Assembly (NCBI RefSeq): GCF_029210485.1
Contig: NZ_JARGET010000032.1
Location: forward strand, 1 to 42,175
Direction of reading: 5' to 3'
DNA: 42,175 bases
Source: Hoeflea sp. YIM 152468
GTDB lineage: Bacteria > Pseudomonadota > Alphaproteobacteria > Rhizobiales > Rhizobiaceae
Under the pieces are notes generated by a model. That model saw only the letters and a list, made by a program, of their open reading frames with translations, was not told the DNA's origin and searched no databases. This document shows, piece after piece, positions 32,711 to 39,313 of this stretch (the stretch's first letter is position 1; every line of letters starts with the position of its first letter). A program made the position numbers and the translations under genes.

Positions 32711-33040
32711 ATGATCAACTTTGACAGCACTTCGAAAATGAGCAAGGAAGCCATGGACAGCATGCTGACCACGGTTTCGTCGATGACCAAGGGTTTCCAG
32801 CAGATCGCCGCTGAGGCGACCGACTACTCCCGGAAGTCCTATGAAGACAGCACCGCCGTTGTCGAAAAGCTGACTTCGGCCAAGAGCCTCGACAAGGCCA
32901 TCGAAATTCAGACCGACTATGCCAAGAATGCCTACGAAACCTTTGTTGCCCAGGCCACCAAGATGAGCGAACTTTACGCCGACATGGCCAAGGAAGCTTA
33001 CAAGCCTTTCGAAAAGGCCGCAGCCAAGGTCTCTGCCTGA
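32711..33040 (+). CDS. Phasin family protein
   Basis: A 109-residue, all-helical, amphipathic protein (MINFDSTSKMSKEAMDSMLT at the start, then long Ala/Lys/Glu helices) of the phasin family. Phasins coat polyhydroxyalkanoate granules, and some act as general chaperones. This one is at the short end of the family. AGGAA lies upstream of the ATG. It is monocistronic between a good promoter and a strong terminator, suggesting high expression. No PHA synthesis genes are nearby. Confidence 0.88.
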   Translation: MINFDSTSKMSKEAMDSMLTTVSSMTKGFQQIAAEATDYSRKSYEDSTAVVEKLTSAKSLDKAIEIQTDYAKNAYETFVAQATKMSELYADMAKEAYKPFEKAAAKVSA

Positions 33041-33086
33041 TCAATTCTGGCCTTCTGCCCGGTGTGGCGGATGAGCGAAATTGAGC

Positions 33087-33122
33087 AAACCCGGTCGCAT
33101 CTCCATGCGGCCGGGTTTTTTT
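33087..33122 (+). terminator. Rho-independent terminator after the phasin gene
   Basis: A 12-bp stem (33089-33100/33105-33116, one T-G pair) with a tetraloop and seven T (33116-33122). Confidence 0.9.
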
Positions 33123-33250
33123 GATTCCGCCTGGTGCGCGAAATCTCTTTCCTCTGTGCTCATGGGGGCTTAAAATTGCCGCAGGAACGATTAAGTTAGG
33201 GGCAATGCGTGGTGCTTCGTTTTGGGTGCACCGGCTCTACATGACAGGAA

Positions 33251-33619
33251 ATGGCCGACGTGAACGACAGCATGACTCGGATACGCTTGCAAGCGGACAA
33301 GAAAAGCAGTGGCGGAAATCCCGATCGGGGCACTTCGGTCATCACCCGTACAAAGCCGCAGGTGAAAAAGCCCAGCATGTACCGGGTTCTGTTGCTCAAT
33401 GACGATTACACCCCGATGGAATTTGTCATTCATGTGCTTGAACGTTTTTTTCAGAAGGACCGTGAGCAGGCCACTCGGATCATGCTGCATGTGCACAATC
33501 ACGGGGTCGGCGAATGCGGGGTGTTCACCTACGAGGTGGCCGAGACCAAAGTGACGCAGGTTATGGATTTTGCACGCGAAAATCATCATCCGCTGCAATG
33601 CGTGATGGAAAAGAAATGA
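33251..33619 (+). CDS. clpS: ATP-dependent Clp protease adaptor ClpS
   Basis: A 122-residue adaptor. After a 35-residue flexible start comes the ClpS core: [20 protein letters not shown], with the D-D-Y-T N-degron pocket, then [19 protein letters not shown]. It delivers N-end-rule substrates to ClpAP. AGGAA is close to the ATG; an in-frame ATG at residue 8 is possible. It lies 10 bases before clpA and forms an operon with it, as in most alphaproteobacteria. Confidence 0.95.
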   Translation: MADVNDSMTRIRLQADKKSSGGNPDRGTSVITRTKPQVKKPSMYRVLLLNDDYTPMEFVIHVLERFFQKDREQATRIMLHVHNHGVGECGVFTYEVAETKVTQVMDFARENHHPLQCVMEKK

Positions 33620-33629
33620 GGACCTGAAA

Positions 33630-36176
33630 TTGCCAAGTTTTTCAAACAGTCTCGAAAAGGCGATCCATCAGGCGCTGACTTACGCCAATGAGCGGCATCA
33701 CGAATATGCGACGCTTGAGCATCTCTTGCTGGCGTTGATGGAAGATCCCGACGCTGCGGCGGTGATGGGCGCGTGCAATGTCGACATCGACCAGTTGCGC
33801 CGTACCGTCAGCGATTATGTCGACAAGGAGCTCGGCAACCTGATCACCGGCTATGACGAAGATTCCAAGCCGACATCAGGTTTCCAGCGCGTCATTCAGC
33901 GTGCGGTCATCCACGTTCAATCGTCGGGCCGGGAAGAGGTCACCGGCGCCAATGTGCTGGTTGCAATCTTTGCTGAGCGCGAGAGCCATGCCGCCTATTT
34001 TCTGCAGGAGCAGGAAATGACCCGTTACGATGCGGTCAATTTCATCTCTCACGGCATTGCCAAGCGTCCGGGGTCGGAGGAGACACGCCCGGTGCGTGGT
34101 TCCGACGAGCCCGAGTCCGATTCCATCAAGCCGGATGCGTCTGGCGAGGACTCCGCCAAGAAGAAGGGCCAGGATGCCCTGTCGGCCTATTGCGTCAATC
34201 TCAATGACAAGGCCAAGACCGGCAAGATCGACCCGCTGATCGGCCGTATCGAGGAGGTCAATCGCACCATCCAGATCCTCTGCCGCCGGTCGAAGAATAA
34301 CCCGCTCTATGTCGGCGATCCCGGCGTCGGCAAGACCGCCATTGCCGAAGGCCTGGCCAAGCGTATCGTTGAGGGCGACGTGCCTGACGTGCTGCTGGAT
34401 GCAGTGATCTATTCGCTCGACATGGGCTCGCTGCTGGCGGGAACACGCTATCGCGGCGACTTCGAGGAACGGCTCAAGCAGGTGGTCAAGGAACTTGAGG
34501 ATCTGCCCGGCGCGGTTCTGTTCATCGACGAGATTCACACCGTCATCGGCGCTGGCGCCACCTCCGGCGGGGCCATGGACGCGTCCAACCTGCTCAAGCC
34601 GGCTTTGTCGTCCGGCGCCATCCGCTGCATCGGGTCGACCACTTACAAGGAATACCGCCAGTTCTTTGAAAAGGACCGGGCGCTGGTGCGCCGGTTCCAG
34701 AAGATCGATGTCGCCGAGCCGACAATTCCCGATGCAATCGAGATTCTCAAGGGCCTCAAGCCCTATTTCGAGGACTATCACCGGGTGGCCTACACCGAAG
34801 CAGCGATTAAGGCTGCGGTCGAACTGTCGGCACGCTACATCACCGACCGCAAACTGCCCGACAAGGCCATTGACGTCATCGATGAAACCGGCGCCGCGCA
34901 GATGCTGCTGCCGGAAAAAAGCCGCAAGAAAACACTGACCGAAGCCGAGATCGAGACCACAATCGCCACCATGGCGCGTATACCGGCCAAGACGGTGTCG
35001 AAGGACGACCAGGCGGTGCTGGCCAATCTCGACAAGGAACTCCGCTCGGTGGTGTACGGTCAGGACCTCGCCATCGATGCGCTGACCGCGGCAATCCGCC
35101 TGGCGCGCGCCGGTTTGCGCGAACCCGACAAGCCCATCGGCTCTTACCTGTTCTCCGGACCCACCGGCGTCGGCAAGACCGAAGTGGCCAAGCAGCTTGC
35201 AGCCTCGCTGGGCGTCGAACTGCTGCGCTTTGACATGTCCGAATATATGGAGCGTCACACGGTCTCGCGTCTGATCGGAGCGCCGCCGGGCTATGTCGGT
35301 TTTGACCAGGGCGGACTTCTGACCGACGGCGTCGACCAGCATCCCTATTGTGTGCTGCTGCTTGACGAGATCGAGAAGGCGCATCCTGACCTGTTCAACA
35401 TCCTGTTGCAGGTGATGGATCACGGCTCGCTCACCGATCACAATGGCAAGAAGATCGATTTCCGCAACGTGATCCTGATCATGACCACCAATGCGGGCGC
35501 CTCCGACGCGGCCAAGGCTGCCATCGGCTTTGGCTCCTCCAAGCGCGAAGGCGACGATATGGAGGCGATCAACCGGCTGTTCACGCCGGAGTTCCGCAAC
35601 CGGCTCGACGCCATCGTCCCGTTTGGCTCGCTGCCTGTGAACGTCATTCACATGGTGGTGCAGAAATTCGTCATGCAACTCGAAGCGCAATTGGCTGAGC
35701 GCAACGTGACCTTCGACCTCGGCGAAGACGCCATCGCCTGGCTTGCCGAGAAAGGCTATGACGAGCGCATGGGGGCGCGGCCGCTGGGCCGGGTGATCCA
35801 GGAAAACATCAAGAAGGAGCTCGCCAATGAACTGCTGTTCGGCAAGCTCAAGCATGGTGGCACGGTCAAGGTCACCGTCGGCGACAAGGCCGATGGCACC
35901 CGCGGATTGATCCTTGAGGCGATACCGGCGGAAGTGCCGGTCAAGCCGAAGAAGGAGAAGCTGCCGGCAAAGAAGCGCGCGCCAGCCAAGGCAAAGACCA
36001 AGACCTCGGCAACCACGACAACGCGCAAGCCGCCCGCCGGCAAAGGCCCGGCGAATGCCGGGAAGAAGCCTGAGCCGGAAGCTCCTTCTCCGGCTGAGGC
36101 AAAGGCCGATGTCGCGGAAAAGCCCGCGCCGAAGAAGCCTTCCAGCGCTGTTCCCAAGGTACCGCGCAAGAAATAG
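33630..36176 (+). CDS. clpA: ATP-dependent Clp protease ATP-binding subunit ClpA
   Basis: An 848-residue AAA+ unfoldase. The N domain (1-145) binds ClpS. AAA-1 has Walker A GDPGVGKT (about 229-236) and Walker B VLFIDEIHT. AAA-2 has Walker A GPTGVGKT (about 510-517) and Walker B VLLLDEIEKAH. The ClpP-binding loop is IGFGSSK (about 632). The start is TTG with GAGG eight bases upstream. Unlike the roughly 758-residue E. coli protein it carries an 80-residue C-terminal tail (769-848) rich in Lys, Ala and Pro, of unknown role. A terminator follows. Confidence 0.96.
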   Translation: MPSFSNSLEKAIHQALTYANERHHEYATLEHLLLALMEDPDAAAVMGACNVDIDQLRRTVSDYVDKELGNLITGYDEDSKPTSGFQRVIQRAVIHVQSSGREEVTGANVLVAIFAERESHAAYFLQEQEMTRYDAVNFISHGIAKRPGSEETRPVRGSDEPESDSIKPDASGEDSAKKKGQDALSAYCVNLNDKAKTGKIDPLIGRIEEVNRTIQILCRRSKNNPLYVGDPGVGKTAIAEGLAKRIVEGDVPDVLLDAVIYSLDMGSLLAGTRYRGDFEERLKQVVKELEDLPGAVLFIDEIHTVIGAGATSGGAMDASNLLKPALSSGAIRCIGSTTYKEYRQFFEKDRALVRRFQKIDVAEPTIPDAIEILKGLKPYFEDYHRVAYTEAAIKAAVELSARYITDRKLPDKAIDVIDETGAAQMLLPEKSRKKTLTEAEIETTIATMARIPAKTVSKDDQAVLANLDKELRSVVYGQDLAIDALTAAIRLARAGLREPDKPIGSYLFSGPTGVGKTEVAKQLAASLGVELLRFDMSEYMERHTVSRLIGAPPGYVGFDQGGLLTDGVDQHPYCVLLLDEIEKAHPDLFNILLQVMDHGSLTDHNGKKIDFRNVILIMTTNAGASDAAKAAIGFGSSKREGDDMEAINRLFTPEFRNRLDAIVPFGSLPVNVIHMVVQKFVMQLEAQLAERNVTFDLGEDAIAWLAEKGYDERMGARPLGRVIQENIKKELANELLFGKLKHGGTVKVTVGDKADGTRGLILEAIPAEVPVKPKKEKLPAKKRAPAKAKTKTSATTTTRKPPAGKGPANAGKKPEPEAPSPAEAKADVAEKPAPKKPSSAVPKVPRKK

Positions 36177-36209
36177 CAGCTTCACGCACCTGCGATTGCA
36201 AAATGACAG

Positions 36210-36244
36210 ATCCCGGTCCTGCCAGCAGCAGGGCCGGGATTTTT
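36210..36244 (+). terminator. Rho-independent terminator after clpA
   Basis: A GC-rich stem of about 13 bp (from 36210 to 36240) with a short CAGCA loop and five T at the end. Confidence 0.88.
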
Positions 36245-36500
36245 GCTGCTGCGCCACACCCTCCAGTCACGGCGATCCGGGCCGGCCTGATTCCGATCAG
36301 CGTGGTGATGTGGTGATGTGGTGATGTGGTGATGTGGTGATGTCCATGACCTCGGCGACAACCAAGGTTTGGCCGTCAAATGGTCGCGAAATCACCCCGA
36401 TTGGGATGGGAACGAAACGGGTCGCATCGCAATTGTACGACCATGAACGCCGGGCAGATCAGTCAATCGGCCCAGCTCATGAACCCAAAGGAGATTTCCC
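36245..36500. other. Spacer before the SH3 gene
   Basis: A stretch of 256 bases with an 8-bp tandem repeat and no gene. A GGAAC at about 36409 has CAAT rather than CGTT at the proper distance, so it is not counted as an EcfG promoter. Confidence 0.5.
36302..36343. repeat. Tandem 8-bp repeat, five copies
   Basis: GTGGTGAT is repeated five times without change (36302-36341), followed by GT of a sixth unit. It lies in the spacer between the clpA terminator and the SH3 protein gene. Confidence 0.95.
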
Positions 36501-37160
36501 ATGCGACACGCGATTGCGAACATCACCGCCGCTGGTCTGTGCGCCGCCCTGCTGTCGAGCACCGCAGCCCTTGCCGGTTTCACTGCCACAGCCACCACGG
36601 ATCTCAACATCCGCAGCGGTCCTGGACCGCAACATCAGGTGGTCGGTGCCATCGCCGGCTCAGACACCGCCACCGTCAATGGCTGTATCGAAGGCAGCAA
36701 ATGGTGCCAGGTCACCTACAACGGCACCACCGGCTGGTCCTACTCCGATTATCTTTCCACCGACTTCTCCGGTCAGCAGGCGGTTATCTCGAAGGCGCCG
36801 CAGACGGCGCAGATCCCGGTGCTCGAAAACGATCAGACGTCGACCAACGCGACGGTCGGTATTGCCGGCGGCGTTATCGCCGGGGCCTTGATCGGCGGTC
36901 CTGTCGGTGCAGCCATCGGCGGTGTTGCCGGCGCCGCTGTCGGCACGGCTGTGTCACCGCCGCCAACCGTCAAGACCTATGTCATGGAAAACCGCATCGA
37001 CCCGGTTTATCTCGACGGTGAAGTTGTCATTGGCGCAGGCATTCCCGACACCGTCGAGCTGCGCCCGGTGCCCGATTACGAGTACCGGTATGTCTACATC
37101 AACGGACAGCCGGTGCTGGTTGATGCGGGCACACGTCAGATCGTCCACGTCTACCGCTAA
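36501..37160 (+). CDS. Secreted SH3 and DUF1236 domain protein
   Basis: A 219-residue envelope protein. The signal peptide is cut after ALA (about residue 25). A bacterial SH3 domain (27-85, LNIRSGPGPQHQVVGAI and GWSYSDYL) is followed by a linker, a glycine-zipper hydrophobic stretch (about 117-150) and a C-terminal DUF1236 region (PVPDYEYRYVYINGQPVLVD). AAAGGAG precedes the ATG. It probably binds peptidoglycan or inserts in the envelope. The architecture is typical of rhizobia, and the function is unknown. Confidence 0.9.
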   Translation: MRHAIANITAAGLCAALLSSTAALAGFTATATTDLNIRSGPGPQHQVVGAIAGSDTATVNGCIEGSKWCQVTYNGTTGWSYSDYLSTDFSGQQAVISKAPQTAQIPVLENDQTSTNATVGIAGGVIAGALIGGPVGAAIGGVAGAAVGTAVSPPPTVKTYVMENRIDPVYLDGEVVIGAGIPDTVELRPVPDYEYRYVYINGQPVLVDAGTRQIVHVYR

Positions 37161-37182
37161 GCGAAAAGATCGCTTTGCGTTG

Positions 37183-37214
37183 CGCCTCCGGGGTTTGTCC
37201 TCCGGGGGCGTTTT
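37183..37214 (+). terminator. Terminator after the SH3 gene
   Basis: A 9-bp stem (37183-37191/37202-37210, one T-G pair), a 10-base loop and four T. Confidence 0.6.
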
Positions 37215-37278
37215 GCGGCGGGATGCTTTGCCGTTGCGCGCGCTTTCAATTCATCCCGATTGGCTTTAACAGGGCAGT

Positions 37279-38007
37279 ATGAGTCCTGAACCCGAACCAT
37301 CTGGCATCTATTGGTTTTTCAAGGGAGCGCGCGGCATCGCCTCGCTGCCGGCGATCATCCTGATGAGCGCCTTTGTCGGCTTCTGCGGCTTCGCCGTCGA
37401 GGCAGGCATTCCCCTGGGTGAGACCGTGTTCATGACCGGAATGATCTGGGCATTGCCGGGCAAGGTCTTGCTGGTCGGATCAATCCTGGCTGGCGCCTCG
37501 CTGCCTGCCGCCTTCCTCACGGTGTCGCTGTCCTCGATTCGGCTGATGCCGATGGTGGCGGCGCTGATTCCGGAAATCCGCACCTCCCGGACGCCGACCT
37601 GGCTGCTGCTGCTGCTGTCGCATTTCATTGCCATCACCGCCTACGTCTTCACCATGGAGCGCATCCGCGACGTCCCGCGCGTGCATCGGGTGGCGTTCTT
37701 CGCAGGCTTCGGCATCACCGTCACCTCTGCCAACATCGTGCTTGTGGCGGTGATCTATTCCACCGTCGCCAATCTGCCGGCCATGGTGGCTGGCGCCTTG
37801 TTTTTCCTCACCCCGGTCTATTTCCTCACTTCCATCTGGGCGTCGACGCGCGAGCGGGCCGGGCACATCGCCATGATCTTCGGGCTGGCGCTGGGACCGG
37901 TGTTTCATCAGCTGGCGCCCGAACTCGACATTCTCTATGCCGGAATCGTCGGTGGAACGCTGGCTTTTGCCGCCGACCGGGCGTGGAAAGGCAGGACCGG
38001 GACATGA
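37279..38007 (+). CDS. azlC: AzlC family branched-chain amino acid exporter, large subunit
   Basis: A 242-residue membrane protein with about seven helices. GARGIASLPAIILMSAFVGF near the start and the internal PVYFLTSIWAS correspond to AzlC signatures. AzlC and AzlD together export branched-chain or related amino acids. The downstream azlD-like gene overlaps by ATGA. The ribosome binding site is weak (AGGGCAGT). Confidence 0.88.
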   Translation: MSPEPEPSGIYWFFKGARGIASLPAIILMSAFVGFCGFAVEAGIPLGETVFMTGMIWALPGKVLLVGSILAGASLPAAFLTVSLSSIRLMPMVAALIPEIRTSRTPTWLLLLLSHFIAITAYVFTMERIRDVPRVHRVAFFAGFGITVTSANIVLVAVIYSTVANLPAMVAGALFFLTPVYFLTSIWASTRERAGHIAMIFGLALGPVFHQLAPELDILYAGIVGGTLAFAADRAWKGRTGT

Positions 38008-38357
38008 TCGGCTATGCGGCATTTGACACCTGGTGGTGGCCTTACGTCTTCATCGCCATCGCCGGCTGGCTCGCCACCGATATCTGGCGCTGGATCGGAG
38101 TGCTGGTCGGCAATCGTCTGAAACAGGATTCGGCAGCGCTGACCTGGGTGCGCGCTGTCGCAACCGCGCTGCTGGCAGCCGTGATCGCCAAGCTCATCCT
38201 GTACCCGACTGGAGAGTTGAACAATGTCCCGCTGTCCTTGCGCCTGTTTGCCGCGTCCGCGGGCTTTGCCGCCTTCCTGGCTGGCGGCAAGCGCATCTGG
38301 ATCGGCATCGTGGTGGCTGTCGGGCTGCTGGTTGGCGGTCAGTTCCTGCTCGGCTGA
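38004..38357 (+). CDS. azlD: AzlD family protein, small subunit of the exporter
   Basis: A 117-residue membrane protein with three to four helices (about 12-30, 48-66, 80-95, 98-114). The order and overlap with azlC and the conserved Trp/Arg near the first helix identify it as AzlD-like. A frame starting at 37983 exists, but ATG 38004 overlaps the azlC stop and has GGACC upstream. Confidence 0.85.
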   Translation: MIGYAAFDTWWWPYVFIAIAGWLATDIWRWIGVLVGNRLKQDSAALTWVRAVATALLAAVIAKLILYPTGELNNVPLSLRLFAASAGFAAFLAGGKRIWIGIVVAVGLLVGGQFLLG

Positions 38358-38400
38358 GCCGCATCGGGCGCGGCGGTGAAGCGATTTCAACCAGACGGGC

Positions 38401-38892
38401 CTATTTTTCGAACCGCTGCGCCACCCAGGAATAGCTGTCAGTGACCACATGCGCGGGCTTGCTGACCAGCGCCTTCAGGCTCACAGCCTCCGGCAAGGCC
38501 TCCCTGACCAGGGTGAACACGCGGCTGGTCATGCCCGGATGCTGCTCCATGGCCAGAGTCTCGCCTGCAGCGGTGTCCGGCGCTGCCACAGGGATGTCGG
38601 CCTTCGGCAGCGGCATCTCCTCGGACGCCTTGGCCTGGTCCGGCTGGATGGACACAACGGCGTCTTCCGCAGGTTCGTCGCCCACGTCGGCAAGGCCGGC
38701 GTCGTCGGGGGTCTGGCAGACAGCCACCACCACCGGATAGTTGAGATTGGAATAGCGTCTCAGCCGCGCTTCCGACCCTGCATCGCACGCCTGAATCGAA
38801 ACCCAGCGCTCGTCCAGCATCTCGACGAAATGGCACTGGGTGGCGGTGTCGTCGCAGCCGAGGATCGACATGATGATGAAGGCGGTTTGCAT
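38401..38892 (-). CDS. Hypothetical protein, cysteine-containing
   Basis: A 163-residue protein. The first 60 residues (MQTAFIIMSILGCDDTATQC onward) hold four Cys (12, 20, 36, 59) and look like a small folded domain. Residues 65-120 are acidic and disordered (EPAEDAVVSIQPDQ). A C-terminal helix region follows. GAGG lies five bases before ATG 38892; the longer frame to 39042 is not used. No known family was recognised. The Cys/Met-rich start could be a short signal sequence with disulfides outside the cytoplasm. Confidence 0.7.
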   Translation of the reverse strand: MQTAFIIMSILGCDDTATQCHFVEMLDERWVSIQACDAGSEARLRRYSNLNYPVVVAVCQTPDDAGLADVGDEPAEDAVVSIQPDQAKASEEMPLPKADIPVAAPDTAAGETLAMEQHPGMTSRVFTLVREALPEAVSLKALVSKPAHVVTDSYSWVAQRFEK

Positions 38893-39313
38893 GAAAACCT
38901 CGCAAAATGAGCTGGTACCGGCTCCTGCGCCGACAATGCCGCAAAAACAAGGCAGGCCCATCTTTGCCAGGCTCGAGCGCCGGTTCAGATCCGGACCACA
39001 ACGCCACCAGAATGGCTCGTGCTGATCGCGCGCGGCGCGCATCGGAACGGGACTTGAATCGCCTATTCATGCGCCGTTCATGTACAATTTCATACCTTCC
39101 CCAGCGTCATTTGCAATGAGGTGAGGTCGGGCAAAATAGAGCGTGGCGGATTAAATCCCGTTAATTCTAAGTAGATGTAGACAAGACAGCGGAAGTACTG
39201 TTGTGTTTACGCCTCAGGCAATACCAAAGATGTTTTATTGGCTCGCCGCCCTGCGTTCACTGGCATCGGCGTGGCCTGGCGGGGCGCAACTCCGCAAAAG
39301 GGGAGGAATACCG
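38893..39313. other. Divergent spacer of 421 bases
   Basis: Lies between the Cys-containing hypothetical gene and the large secreted repeat protein. The right half is more AT-rich and probably contains the promoter of the repeat protein. No RNA gene was found. Confidence 0.5.

Noticed and set aside
33188-33225. GGAAC upstream of clpS as an EcfG promoter
   Set aside because: The CGTG that could be a -10 lies 19 bases away, outside the allowed spacing.
33876-36257. A 793-codon open frame opposite clpA
   Set aside because: It is antisense to an unambiguous ClpA with all AAA+ motifs. The frame is a result of high GC codon bias and has no recognisable domain.
36405-36440. GGAAC before the SH3/DUF1236 gene as an EcfG promoter
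   Set aside because: At 16 bases distance the sequence is CAAT rather than CGTT, only two of four positions.
38975-39020. T-arm-like GGTTCAGATCC followed by CCACCA, resembling a tRNA 3' end
   Set aside because: No acceptor, D or anticodon stem can be folded upstream with the right spacing, and the T loop departs from TTCRANN.
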